Below are positions 1 through 18,921 of a stretch of DNA of 64,000 nt, one piece after another; position 1 is the first letter of the stretch, and each line of letters opens with the position of its first letter. Where the stretch lies: positions 4,092,001 to 4,156,000 of the forward strand of contig JARUPY010000290.1 of assembly GCA_029817715.1 (NCBI GenBank), read 5' to 3'. Source of the stretch: Melastoma dodecandrum (lineage: Eukaryota; Streptophyta; Magnoliopsida; Myrtales; Melastomataceae). The translations under genes and the position numbers were made by a program. The notes beneath the pieces are model-generated. The model was given only the letters and a program-made list of their open reading frames with translations. It did no database searches and had not been told where the DNA came from.

Positions 1-3000
1 TCATTGAGGTTGTTGGTGATTGTCTCAAGAACTAATATGAAAAGATTTAAGACATACATTCTTAAATTAGATTCTAGAGAGATTTATTTTAGGTTTTATG
101 GTAAGAATGTTATTTGCTCGCTAGGATTTAGAGAAGTTTTCTACAATTCTCATTTCGCTTAAAGAGATTAGCAGTGTTATCCATATGATATTACTCCACT
201 TGTAGTTCCTGGTCGCCAAGCGACGTAGTTCTAGCGCCACCCCACCATCCTAGCGATTGCCTAATCATGGTCACTGCCACACTCCCAATCCAGTTCGATT
301 CCCTGTCCCTGGCCTCCCGCAAATGGGAATGGAACAAGATGGCCTCCTTGTGGCTCAGCCTGGCCGTGTCATAGAGAAAGCAAGGATTTAGATTTCTAGG
401 CATCCATTTAGATTTTTTGCAAGTAATTGGTCGTCGTTGTTGTTTCTCTTTACACGTTCACCTAAACATCATTCCCCAAAGTATGATTCGAAATGCGGAT
501 TAGTGTGTAGACACAACATTAACATGCTGACAATCATGTGGGAAATTTAGCAGAGTGCGGGTGTATTGTGAAAGAGATTTGCTACCGTTGGTTTTTGTGC
601 TAGGAGCGATTGTCAGAAAGTATTAGGTTGGTTTGATGATGATGATGGCTGAATGTTGTGGAATTAATTTAATTTCGATCGGTCGTCTCTTGGTGGTTGA
701 TTTGTCGGTGCAAGTCGTGGCAGTTGCCATTTCCATGGAATCATTGTTTCACGTGATAGTTGTGGAAATCCAATCAACCCGGAATCCGTGAAGATAGACC
801 AAAGCCGCCCGCTGGAGATCGACTTGGTGAAGCAGTTGGATAAATGTCATGACGTGCAATCACAGAGAATTAAAGAGGAGGATAAATGATAAGAAACTGC
901 TGATGCGCGCAAAGCTTTCTAGAGTTCGTGAGCATAATGAAGCAATGTTTGGCTTCTACTTCGACATCAGCTGGTGTCGGTGCCCTGCCTGCCCAGACAT
1001 TTCGATGTCAGAAAGACTATCATCTCTTGCAATAAGGAGACACTCGTGTCCATGCCGCACAAGAAGGAAACAGCGAAAGATCGGATGGGTCAGAGGCTTC
1101 TGAATGCCCGAACCACCAAAGCTTCAGTTGGACAGCTAACATCAGACACGGACGCATGTTACAGAGTGGCCTTGTCAAGCTAGTGGTAGTGTTGTGGACT
1201 AATATCAAAATGGGTGCTGAATCTTGTTCAATGTCCTCCTCCTGTTTCCAGTCCAAGCGATGACCATGGAAATGTGTATAAGCATAGACAAGTTACCCGA
1301 TGGACCCGGGGATTCATCTCTTCCCTCAATTGGATGTGCATAATCTCGTTTGTTCCATAGTACCCCATGGAAATCAATGCAAAGAGGTTATTTTGGTAGT
1401 CAAGCACCTGATGAATGGCCTCCATGTTTGCCAGTACTCTGTTCCTTTGCTGGATTGGATCACAATCTTCATGATGAGTGGTGGTGATGCTTTTGGGGTC
1501 TTCCTAAGCGTAGAGATGAGAGATGGGGAATCATGGAGTATATAATGTCGACTTAAAACCTGTCGTGGGACTTCTTCCTTTTGCCTTGTTTTGTTCCTTC
1601 ATGGGTTGATTGGAAGAAGTAGGGACAGAAGAGAATGAGGGTTGTCTTCATTTAATGGCTGGGGACCCCAGTTGAGGACAGAAGGCTCGTCCCAACTCAC
1701 CTCCTCTCCCAGTGAAGAATCTCTTGAGAAGAGAAGTGTGTGAGACAGAGATTCCTTTCCCTTGTCTGCAGGTTCTGGTGAATTCCCCCCCCCCCCCATA
1801 TGGGTCAACTTTGTTCTCATTAACTGCTTGCATTGTACTTCGGTCACCCACATCCACATATACATGCAGCAACGCAAATTTCTTCGCTGGTTTTAAGGTA
1901 CCACAGACAAACCACACATCATTGCTTTGCTGTTGTTGGTCAAAAGAAGACCAGGAAAGCTCCCCACCCCACCCGCCCTGCCTCCCTCTCTCTCACTACA
2001 GAGGCCTGTCATCATCATTTTTTTGCCCATTTATTATATTACAACATTTGTGTCTCTTTCCTGGTCCTTGTGCTGACCAGATCTCCAGACATCTGATAAA
2101 ATAAGGCAATGCTTATCTCCTCCCCCTCCTCTTTCCTTCCCTTTGATATATAATATAGATTGGTGGGGGGGATGGGGGTCGGAAAGGGTAAAGGATGAAA
2201 TCACCAGAACACTCTTTTGGTCCAAACTGGGGATTCAGATGTTTAAGCAAACAAACACAAACACACACTCGATTGCTTGATTTCAGCACATCCCACCAGT
2301 TCTTTCTGGGTGTGGGGCCAGTATTTTGAAAAGGTTTTAGTACATGAGTCAGCTTTGTATGATTGCAGCGGGGGATTGAAAAGTCGATGAGAGGAAGATA
2401 CCAAAAGCCAGCCCAACCCATCATCAATCATGTTTGGTCCGTCATAAAGGAGGAGAGTCCCTCATTCAACTCACTCACTTTAAAAAGCTCGTTAAAAAGG
2501 TGTCGGCGTGATGGGTTCTTCATTACTTAAGCATCCGGATGTGAAAACCATCAATTGGGTACCGAAAGTCGTCTTAGAAAAGAAAAAGGGAAGGAAAAGA
2601 AAACTCACCATCCACAGTCCAATCTCATGACATCTGGTTTTTGTACAGATTTGGTTGTAAGGGAGCTTTTGGGTTTGATGGTGTGGGCAACGGAGACTTT
2701 TGAGCAAACAACAAAAGAAGTCCCATTCGGACAGCCAAGTTCAGCATTGAATTTCCTCTTTCTTATGGTTGTTCTGGGAGATGACATCCTTCCTGTCGCT
2801 CTCCTTGTATTGTATTTAAAGTCTCTCATTTGTTCCCGACAGTTGCCCGTCTTCGCGGCATGGGTTCGGTTCGGCTGGGGGGCAGGCACTGGGCATCCCC
2901 GACGCAACGACCATGGGATTTAGCGCGCGGGTGATGGCTAAGGGCAGTAGTATTAATGACAGTGTAGTGATGTTTCATGACTGTAAATCTCCTCTTAGTA

Positions 3001-3280
3001 ACATTGGGGGAGAGGGTTGATGCCCAGGAATGATGTCCGGACCTTCCAATTTCTTTCTTTTGTTTTGATTTTGATGTTTGGTGATGGTAATGAAAACTGA
3101 TAATAAGAACAAGCTGGCTGGAAAAGAAACTGGGCCAGCAGCCAGATCAAAAACCACCTTCACTTCACCATACGATTTGCAGGCAAAGAAAAAACTCCAA
3201 ACCATGCAATAAAAGGGGGGAAATTTTAATTATTTTTTCTATTTTGAGAAACATATAATACAGATTCAACCAAGCTTATC
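1..3280. other. intergenic, no recognised gene
   Basis: I see no coding region with convincing family similarity here. Short ORFs occur on both strands but lack splice-supported continuation or recognisable domains. One minus-strand ORF at 191-403 has charged, protein-like composition (LSHKEAILFHSHLREARDRE) and could be an old gene fragment, but I cannot name it. A run of 13 C residues lies at about 1785-1797. Confidence 0.5.
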
Positions 3281-4330
3281 GGATCCACAGCAGTTCGTTC
3301 GGATTCAGACACACATTAAAACATTAATCCCAGAAATAATTTTCCGAATTCGTTTTTATAGAGTAGAGTTCAATTCACTTAAATTTTTGTTATGAAACGA
3401 TGCCTTTTAAAAGGAATTCGACTTTTCACAAGCCGAAATTAAAAAATTATTTAAAAAATTTCAAAAATAACCTTTTAAAACACGAAATATTTTCGTAATA
3501 ACACATGGCGATGTCCCGCGAGACTCTGTGATGATGTTGTTTCTGGAAGTGGATAAAATTTCACGCACGGGAGATTATGTCGTTTTTTGTATTTTACGAA
3601 ATTTTTTTGTTTTACAAAAAATTTTCGTAATGGCCTAAAAGCTTCTTCGTAAAGGATTTGTAAAAATATACGAACTTTCACAAAATTTTAAAATAGTTTC
3701 GTAAAAATGTATAAACTCTAACAATAATAATTTTGTAAAATAGGAAATCTTTTAGTTTTACAAAAAAATTTTGTAATGGGTCAAATAATTTTCGTAATGG
3801 GTCGTAAAACTATAAGGGCTTTTATGAATTTTTGTAATGGGTTTCGTAAAATTGCACAAACTGAAATAGTAATTTTATCGTAAAATATTAAAATTTTTTT
3901 ATGAATAGTTAATAAATAGTGATTAGATTCGTAAATCTACAGTAGTTTACAGAAAATTTTTGCAAAAATGTATAAAAAATTTTCGTAAATTTTAGAAATA
4001 TTCGTAATTTTTGAAACAGAAAAATTACCAAAATTTTTCGTACATTTTTACAAAATTTTTTTATAAATTACTATATATTTACGAAATGCTTTCACTATTT
4101 ATTAAATATTCAATATGAACGGTAGCTCCCTCCTTTTTTATGAATTTATTTCGTAATGGGTCTAGAGGCATTGTAAAAGTTCCGTAAAAATATACGAAAT
4201 TTTAAAATAAGCTTTATAAAAACGTATAAAGACTAAAAATAACAATTTCGTAAAATACGAAAAAAATTTTATAAAACTAAAAAATTTTATAAAATTATAC
4301 GGAAAATTTCCGTAAAACGTAAAAAATAAA
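3281..4330. repeat. AT-rich degenerate repeat block
   Basis: About 1 kb of very AT-rich sequence built from variants of TTTTCGTAAAA and its complement TTTTACGAAAA, with a recurring phrase close to TTTTCGTAATGGGTC near 3627, 3773, 3795, 3832 and 4150. The motif is nearly self-complementary, so single strands could fold into many hairpins. No protein-coding signal is visible. It ends about 270 bp upstream of the kinase start codon. It resembles a decayed non-autonomous transposon, but I could not define terminal repeats or a target duplication. Confidence 0.5.
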
Positions 4331-4497
4331 GTTAGTGGGATTTTAGCGGCGAAGACGGGCCACTCTCCGTTTCTCCGCGCGTCGTGGGGTGGTGGGCTAC
4401 CTCTTTTTAATTAAGTTTTCATTTGGGTTAAAAATTAAGACAACTTCCAGAAGGGAAGTCAGAAATAAGGAAAGAAAAAGAAAGACGAGGTTGTGGG

Positions 4498-4517
4498 AGA
4501 GAGAGAGAGAGAGAGTG
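4498..4517 (+). repeat. GA microsatellite in kinase 5' leader
   Basis: A run of alternating GA about 20 bases long lies roughly 85-100 bp upstream of the shaggy-like kinase ATG, probably in its 5'UTR or core promoter. GA/CT tracts are common in plant 5' leaders. A regulatory role is inferred from position only. Confidence 0.6.
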
Positions 4518-4600
4518 TGTTGAGTGTGCGTCGGAAGGAGAAGTACAGAGTGAGAGAGAAAGGGAGAGTACAGAGCGGTTGAATCGGTTGGGAGCTCCGG

Positions 4601-8286
<3,686 letters not shown>

Positions 8287-8993
8287 TCGCAACCGAGAGG
8301 CTACTACCTTCACAACCATTGGCTCCACAACCGAAACTCATGACCTCCCCCCACCCTCTCTCTCCCCTCCCCCCAATCACAAGAGCAGTTTTTCTCGCCC
8401 ACCAACCTACAAGGTGTGAACATCGAGTTTTTTCTAAGCATGTACCGCTGGGCGATCGTCTATGGTGCATCTGTGTTAGTGAAGGAAATGGGATGATACC
8501 GTCCCCCTTGATGTATATTTGTTTTGATCCTGTCCTAGCAGAGAAGAGTAGAAAGAGTAAGGAGGAGAAACACATCTGTCAAAATGTGATACTGAAATTC
8601 AGGGTGGTCTTGTTATTTCTGGTTGTAGCAGGGGCTTCATGGACCCCAGATAAGCACCACCTTATTAGTCCTCAAGCACCTTGCCAAGGACATTGAAGGC
8701 AAAGGTGTTTGACGTTCAAATTAAATATTCACATGAGATCCCTACTTTGAAGCAGCAATTGAAGTACGCATAAATTCGTTAGCTTCAGCATGCCTTCTCT
8801 TTCAATCTAATCATATATATTTTACCATTTTGTTGTTCGTCAAAACGTGCCAAAGCATATGTGAAGAGTAATAAAATTCCGTTTCTATTACAAATATACA
8901 ATCTCTGGATGATGACTACAAATAGTTAATATATTGCAGATTTTGTGAAAAAACTGTCAGTCAATCCTCCCCGTGATGCGACTCTCTGCGAGC
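8287..8993. other. convergent 3' regions of kinase and FtsH2
   Basis: This gap lies between two converging stop codons and probably holds both 3'UTRs. It is AT-rich in its right half, with AATAAA-like motifs around 8870. No additional gene is visible. Confidence 0.5.
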
Positions 8994-12480
<3,487 letters not shown>

Positions 12481-13054
12481 AAAGTAAAAAAGAATAAGTC
12501 TATGGCCTCAACTTTGAGCAAGTTTCTGTTTTGTCATTATTTTAATTTATTATATAATTTTATCACAAATTTTTACTTTCACGTTAATTTTGATCAATTT
12601 TAAATTTCTTTCGGCGAAAGCTAAGGCCTTAATATAGTCTGATCCGTGACTTATAATAGTGAAGTTTCATCATCTCATTCATTTGCCTCATAATACACTT
12701 TACTCGTAGCAATGACCTTCCAATAGAGTAATCATCTGACATTCGTCAATTTTGTATATTTTTTACAACATCATCAACTATCGTCCAACTTCGGCTTCCA
12801 ACTCACTTGATCTGCCATCGAAATTTTAAAATAAAATAACACATGAGATATTTCAATAATATTTACCATTTAAAAAAAAATTTAGTCGATATATGAAAAT
12901 TATATATTAAGATATGTTTAGCTTTCGCACAACAAAATTCAAGATCGATTAAAATTAAAATAGAAATAAAAATTGGTGATAAAATAATATAAAAAAATTA
13001 AATTAATGAAAAAAAAATTATTGACACGAGAGGCTATAAATCCATATTTTGCGG
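12481..13054. mobile_element. non-autonomous terminal-inverted-repeat element, copy 1
   Basis: About 570 bp, no coding capacity. The left end (TATGGCCTCAACTTTGAGC, then an A/T-rich stretch containing TTATATAATTTTATCAC and TTTTGATCAATTTTAAATTTC) is the approximate reverse complement of the right end (AAGATCGATTAAAATTAAAAT ... GAGGCTATAAATCC), so the terminal inverted repeats are roughly 100 bp. The internal sequence matches the second copy at 21680-22214 over its length, including TCTCATTCATTTG and AACTCACTTGAT. I could not define a clean target duplication. Confidence 0.65.
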
Positions 13055-13214
13055 CAAAAAAAAAGGATAATCACCGGAACGAAAAGTGTGTTACTTTATG
13101 CTTTTACCTTAGAAAACTTCTATAAAACTCCATGTATCATTTCATGAAACCTTCCCGTGTCAACAAAGCAAAGGCACCCTGCCTTGCCCACATCCACCGG
13201 AACACGACCGCCCG

Positions 13215-14048
13215 ATGTCCGACGAGTGGGAAGTCCCGCAGGACTACTTCTTCAGCCCTTCGCCGTATGCTCATAGTCCCACCATCTGGGGCGCCCTCCG
13301 CCCCATCCCCGTTAGCATAAATTTCATTCCCCTTCGTCAGTGTTAGTTCTCAACTTGTCAGGTGGTTTCTTACCCAGGTCGTTTGAGCAGGAACATGGAT
13401 GGTCGTTGGAGAGAGCCCCATCGTCGCGGCCTCTGGGGTTACCGAGGTGAGTGAAATTTCTGTTCTGCAAGTTTGGTCGCATTGTGTTGCACGGTTGTTG
13501 ATTCCATCAGGGCGTGCCCTTCCAGGCTCCCGGCGCCGGCACCGCCGTTCATGCTGTTCGATCCCTTGGTTTCACGGCCGAGGATGATTGTCCATTCATT
13601 TTCTTCTCCCATGTTCCCGGACCAGTTTAATCCCAGGAGCTCAGTCGGGCAGCCTGGCTCGCGGATGACTACGGATGAGCAGGCGGCCATCCTGAAGAAG
13701 CTGAGGAAGGACATCTACAATTCCTCTCCGAGGAGGTTCTCGAGGATGATAAGCACGTACTATCGCAACCAGAATAGTTCACGTGCTAGGTTCGATGCCC
13801 GTGACTACGACGAAGACAGCAAGAGGTGTGCGGTGTGCCTGGAAGACTTCGAGTATGGAGAGGAGGTGATGATCACACCCTGTGACCATATGTTCCACGA
13901 GAACTGTATCCTGCCGTGGGTCATGGAACATGGCCAATGCCCTGTCTGTCGCTTCTCCCTGCACGAGAAGGGGACTCCGCAGAATCAGGCAGCTCAAGCA
14001 CCGGAGACGGTGTACCGGCACTTGGGGGCCATGCTTTTCATCCCCTAG
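13215..14048 (+). CDS. RING-H2 finger protein, putative E3 ubiquitin ligase
   Basis: The C-terminal half has a complete C3H2C3 RING: CAVC at about 13830, then CDHMFHENC, then CPVCR, the zinc-binding fold that recruits E2 enzymes. It is preceded by the conserved-looking stretch TTDEQAAILKKL. A three-exon model is open throughout: 13215-13310 (MSDEWEVPQDYFF...), 13391-13446, 13511-14048, giving 229 residues, with an 80-nt GT-AG intron and the strong donor GAG/GTGAGT at 13447. The tempting ATG at 13395 (MDGRWRE) is in the wrong phase for that donor. The RING exon is solid; the two upstream exons are inferred from phase and GC content. The substrate is unknown. Confidence 0.8.
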
Positions 14049-14522
14049 GGGATCTGATCTGACAGAAAGACGTGACCAAAATGGAAGATGGGAAAGGAAT
14101 CTTGGAGCACAAGCATAAAGTTAAAATTCCTAAGCTTTGTTCCCTATACCTTTATTCCAGTGATATATTCCTTTCTGTGGCAACATTGCAAAGTGCGTAT
14201 CCATAAGTGTTGTATGTCATGCGATTCCTTCGACTACCGAATTTCGTAAGTCGCTCAACGCAACGGGTCCTTGAGGAATGGTCATGGCACTTGCAATCAA
14301 TGTTACATTGTGAAGAAGAATAACAACTGTCCGGGAATCCATCAATGGCAAATGACGACAACGAAGTATGCGGTCACCAAACATGACTTATATCCCCCGT
14401 GTCAACCAATATCTCTATTAACCGATCTCTTCCTACAGTCTTAGCTATCGCTAGTGTGTGTTGCTGACACAACAGGGCTCGACACAAGCGAAGATAATTA
14501 ACTTCAAGCAACTGTTTGACGA
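14049..14522. other. 3' region between RING gene and hydrolase pseudogene
   Basis: Presumed 3'UTR of the RING gene plus a spacer. No coding signal is visible. Confidence 0.4.
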
Positions 14523-15838
14523 TTACTTTTTGCCGTGATCCATTGAGGAACCAAGAGGTTCCAAGAGAAACTCCTTGGTGTGCTTGTACAGCTCCTTTTG
14601 TGCCTCCATGCTTAGGATGTGGCCGGCATCCTTGATCACCACAAATCTTGGAGCGTCACGCAAGCGTACACCTCCATCAGTTTCTACCGCAACCAAGTCT
14701 AAGGCAAAGACCAGAGATGCAAAGTTTTGACGAACAGACCTCTCGAGTCGATGTGCAAGCTCCAGTGGAAAGACCTTGTCGTACTCCCTCCAGATCATCA
14801 GGGTCGGCTGCATTTAACAGCCGAATGACCGTGAAAAGTAAGAAAACTGGAGAAATCAGCGGAGACGAACGACATAATACTTGTCTTCCTTGCCTGGGAA
14901 ATTTAAGAAAGTTCCTGTCCACCGCATAAAAACACGTTGAGTTGAAGAAACGAAATGTGTTCGCCAATAATTTAAATAACAAAAACAAAACAAATACTTA
15001 CTTCTATTAAAAGCAATTTATGGATTACAAAGTTAGACGATCAAGTGTCCCTTTGTGAAGTGTGAAATGATTGTCTTGTTATCTTATTCTAATAATAACT
15101 AAATTATTTATACTAATGGTAAAACTAAAAGAACACGGGGATGGAACCGCCTTCCAACCACCGAACATGTGCTGAAATTGAGATGAAAAACTGTTGTCAT
15201 GTGTTGAAATAGTCTCGACCGTCTCATTTAATTGCAACCGTCGTTACTCGAAATTAACTGTAGTTGTCCTTTGTCGATGTATTGAAATATGTCGTCGATT
15301 CTGGATACCTATATTAAGCTTGTCGATGTGTGAATCCTACGGATGACTTCGAAGACTACTTATGAAGACTTCTTTTAAACTCAACAACAAACTTCGTGAG
15401 CATTCGACAATTTCCAATCCTTGTGCTGGGCATGGATTAGTTTGGAACTCTCGGTAAGGTTTTCCATTAACATAATCTGGCAGAACCGGAAACAGTAAGC
15501 GGTAGAATCGACTCGAGTGGGTCGAGGGAAAGAAACGGGAAGATTTTCCTCACATCGATGCAGTCCTGGTAAATGCAAGAGGGCATAGGCTTGGGCGGCT
15601 TGTAGACAGAGAGAGCGATCAACTCCTTGGACTTCTCCGGGTTCTGGGTAAGGACCATGCTCACGGCCTCATCTTCACTCTTCATCCGTAACATCCCCTC
15701 ATCCATGTCCTACTCCTTCATGCTCACCCCCGCACAGCACAGCACCACCCTCTCGACCCTCTCAAGGAACAGCACGGCAATTCTGTACGGGACGATCCCG
15801 CTGTAGCTGCAACCCACGATGATGCAGATGTTGTCTCG
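14523..15838 (-). pseudogene. alpha/beta-hydrolase pseudogene, 5'-truncated
   Basis: Three blocks on the minus strand match the plant alpha/beta-hydrolase fold family. About 15838-15560 encodes a nucleophile elbow (VGCSYSG) followed by RVERVVLCCAGV and YKPPKPMPS. About 15480-15400 encodes a block containing HAQHKDWKLSN. 14811-14523 encodes QPTLMIWREYDKVFPLEL with the acid residue, and DAGHILSMEAQKELYKH with the catalytic His. The first block has an in-frame TAG at 15710-15712, and the N-terminal part of the fold, with the oxyanion-hole HG motif, is missing upstream. Splice-like junctions remain between the blocks, so this is a decayed genomic copy and not a retrocopy. Substrate class is unknown. 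Confidence 0.8.
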
Positions 15839-16460
15839 AAATCATATACAATTTTGTCATGGTTGTTGAATAGTAGTATTCCCTTTTTGGGAATTCAAAA
15901 TACCCTGAACAGACTGCCGGTGATAGTGGTCAAATTCGAGTTTTATACGAAAATACGTTAGTTTGTAAAAATATTTGTAAAAAATGGTTTCAATTTCCAA
16001 AATACTTGAAATAAAGTCGATGGGACGCATTTTTTAAATGCGACTCTCAATTTACAAACAATGCAAATTTTAAAAATGTGTCCTAAAATATGTAAGCGCG
16101 TTTTCAAAACGCATCATTCAACACTTGAAAAAACTAAGAGCTTGTGGGGTATATTTTGAAAACGCGTCACCCTTGGTTTAATTATAGAGAGGCAAGTTTT
16201 TAAAATTGCATCTCTCACGAAAGGCGTGTTTTCAAAATGGAATGCGCGTTTTTAAAATAATATTCTATAAAAAGTGTGATTTCAAAATACATCCTCCAAA
16301 ACCTCTAATTTTTTTTAAATATTGGGCGTGTTTTTGAAAATGTATCACGTGTGTTTTCCCAAAACTCGTCATTTTATAAATTGAAGAATGTGTTTTAAAA
16401 AGGCATTCTTACTAAAGAAATTTTGAAAATTGAAACCGTATTTTGCGGTATACAATCAAA
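15839..16460. repeat. degenerate repeat with GCGTTTTCAAAACGC-like motifs
   Basis: An AT-rich stretch in which variants of GCGTTTTCAAAACGC and AAAATGCGnCTC recur (for example near 16035, 16095, 16165, 16245, 16330). The right edge has GAAACCGTATTTTGCGG. Related phrasing appears at about 33340-33690 and 63500-63760, suggesting dispersed copies of one decayed non-coding element. No ORF of note. Confidence 0.45.
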
Positions 16461-16743
16461 TTCTTCATTTACCTTCGCCGGAATTAGTTGACCGACTCTT
16501 TCCATTGGACTGATTCGTCCACGTCATCGTGGCTCGGAACTCCATGGAATCCACCTTGTACAAACAAGCATCTCTTGATATTTTGCCCACAAGATATTTG
16601 CATATCGTTGGACGATGTGTCCCAACCAAACTCGTCGTTTTGAATAATATCTTGTGTAATAGTTGGAATCCTCCGTAGCTTTTAAAAGTCATCCCATCCC
16701 TTCCCCTTACCCTACACACAAGAAATAAGCTGTATAAGACGAA

Positions 16744-18181
16744 ATGGAGGCCGAAACCGCGAGGCGTAGGGTTGCAACGATGGCCGCGCACTTTACCGCC
16801 GTCCCTGAGGACCTTCTCCTCTCCCACCACCTCATCCCTCTGGTACTTCCCTACATGGTTCCATGTGTTGTGATGTTGCTACGCGCGTATAGAACGACGG
16901 TGATGAGAGCACGTAGATGAGTTCAGGGAGTATAGGGCGAGTAAGATTGTGAGTTGCTTGAAGTTTTGACTGCAAATGATATCCCGAAGTCTGCCAGGAT
17001 TTTTTCATAGTCGTGGTCCGAGTGCCGAGTTTGGTGTTGCCCACCCAACTGGTGGAGCTTGAAAGTGAAAGCTTATTCGAGTCCAGTCTAGTAGTTTTCC
17101 GTGAGCCCAGTCTAACCTAATCTTACTGGTAATCTTTTTATTTTGGATGAAACAGAACTGCAGCGCAAGCTTGAACTCTGCTGCGGTTCCAAGGGGTGAC
17201 AACAGGATGTGCTTTGCTCGGCAAGGATCGGCATCTCAGCCCCGGTTCATGCGCCAAGCCCCCTCAGCCTCTGTCCATCAGGTTTCTTCCTCTTCATCAC
17301 TTGGATTAACACAATCGCGAGACTTTATCATACTCGAGCACGTGTTGACGTTCATTTTTTGTGAAATGTCTACAGGGTACCAAGGACTCTAGTAATGTTT
17401 CGGTGGTGCCCAAGTTCTCCAGGCCTTGCACGGAGGAACAACGAATCCCCCCGTGCACCAGGCCTGTACAACCTGCCACGGGCAGTTGCGAATTGGCTGT
17501 GCTAGATCCTCCGCCTAAGTTCGCCCGGCCCATCGTTAGGGTGTCTCGTGAAGGGCAAGCCGATTTGAGGACGAAGATGCTTCGTCCCCGTGTTGCTCAA
17601 GGTTTCTGCTTCGATGCCCAGGGACTATAAAAGGTTTAGATGATGAAATCTGACGTGTGCTTTTATTCAGGAGCCGGGTGGTCCCCGAAGATGGATGTGG
17701 CTGAATTGGGGAGTAACTACATTCTTACCGTTGAAATTCCTGGAGTTCGTAGCAAGGATGTCAGAGTTGAGGTTAGTGACCAAATGTAAGATCTTAAAGG
17801 TCCATCTCTAAATCATTCAACTATTCGATCAGAACCTCGTAGGATTGACTGCAACTTCTGATGGCCATGTTTGTCGATGACAGCCTAAGAGTGTTGGGAA
17901 TCCGATCGACTCAGGCAACCTATCGGGTTTCGGGTTACCCCGATGATTCGATCTTGTCCTTTCACAAGACAGAGATCGCACGAGGTCCATACGACGTCGT
18001 ATGGCCACTGCCCACGAATGCAAACAGGGTTAGAGTCTCGGCTGAGGTCTTGTAAGTACAAGAATGATTCTTCATTGCAGCCCCAGTCATCTCGAAGAAT
18101 CCAACTGAACGGAACCCTGACTTTCTATCTGTCGGATGCAGCAGGGACGGGTTCTTACAAATCATCGTACCTAAACTTTGA
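16744..18181 (+). CDS. HSP20-like (alpha-crystallin domain) protein
   Basis: Six exons join in frame to 256 residues: 16744-16842, 17156-17281, 17376-17601, 17671-17785, 17884-18051, 18145-18181; all introns are GT-AG. The N-terminal half is Ser/Pro-rich and basic, with CFARQGSASQPRF. The C-terminal half is an alpha-crystallin domain: WSPKMDVAELGSNYILTVEI, then PGV...KDVRVEV, then GPYDVVWPLP, then VSAEVLDGFLQIIVPKL, the usual beta-strand ending. This layout recalls plant HSP20-like proteins outside the classic small heat-shock group, such as IDM2/IDM3-type regulators of DNA demethylation; that assignment is from memory and tentative. The 37-nt last exon is easy to miss: without it the frame stops at VSAEVL. 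I see no break. Confidence 0.8.
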
Positions 18182-18921
18182 GGGAGTCGGGATCTCGAGG
18201 TCATACTTCAACCCATCACTTCGAACACTCCACCATAAAACATCACAATATGGTTGATGTCCATCGAATAAACTGTCATAAGAGCGAGGAATGACAGGAT
18301 ACTTGCATTTTCTGCACATCCGGAATACATACACATTTTGTATAGCTCATGCACAAACACTCATTCATGTCAACCAGATTAAACTCGTGGAAAGGAGTAA
18401 CAACACAATAATAAGAACCGGTCTGTTGTTCGAACCAATGCGCAAAGTGTCACATGCGCTGTGATTGCTTTTAGATAATGGATGGATCTGATGCTATTAA
18501 CATCGAATTTAAAATATTATTTTCGTAATTTGCGAAATACTTTTTCGATGGTGTGATACGTTAAACTATATAATGTATAATCAAGCCTCACCTAATAGCT
18601 TGAGTTCTCCTCTTAATTTTTTTTCATAATGTGTCAACAAGCCCACTCATAATCAAACAAGAAAAAAAAAACGAATCCAACCTGGCTAGTTGGAACTTCC
18701 ATCATCCTGAGTGACAATAAAATAGCCCATGCAAATGGAAATTATAAAAGGTAGAAACACAAGGAAACCTTCAAAGTAAAACCTTCAGATCATAACATTA
18801 ACAATCAGAAGAGAGAAGCATTACAAGATTAGGTTCATAAATTGATAGGCCTAGGAGGGACGGTGGTGGAAGCAACATGAATCAAACAATCATCCGCCGA
18901 ATTTACGAGAGATCATGTTTC
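18182..18921. other. convergent 3' regions, no gene seen
   Basis: Lies between the HSP20-like gene and the V-ATPase gene, which converge. It is AT-rich and includes the probable V-ATPase 3'UTR on its right side. No additional coding or repeat structure is recognised. Confidence 0.4.

Noticed and set aside
849..1183. Overlapping plus-strand ORFs near 0.85-1.2 kb
   Set aside because: No recognisable domain, no splice-supported continuation, and overlapping ORFs on both strands as expected by chance.
13395..13446. ATG at 13395 as start of the RING protein
   Set aside because: Wrong phase for the only strong donor (GTGAGT at 13447) and the RING exon.
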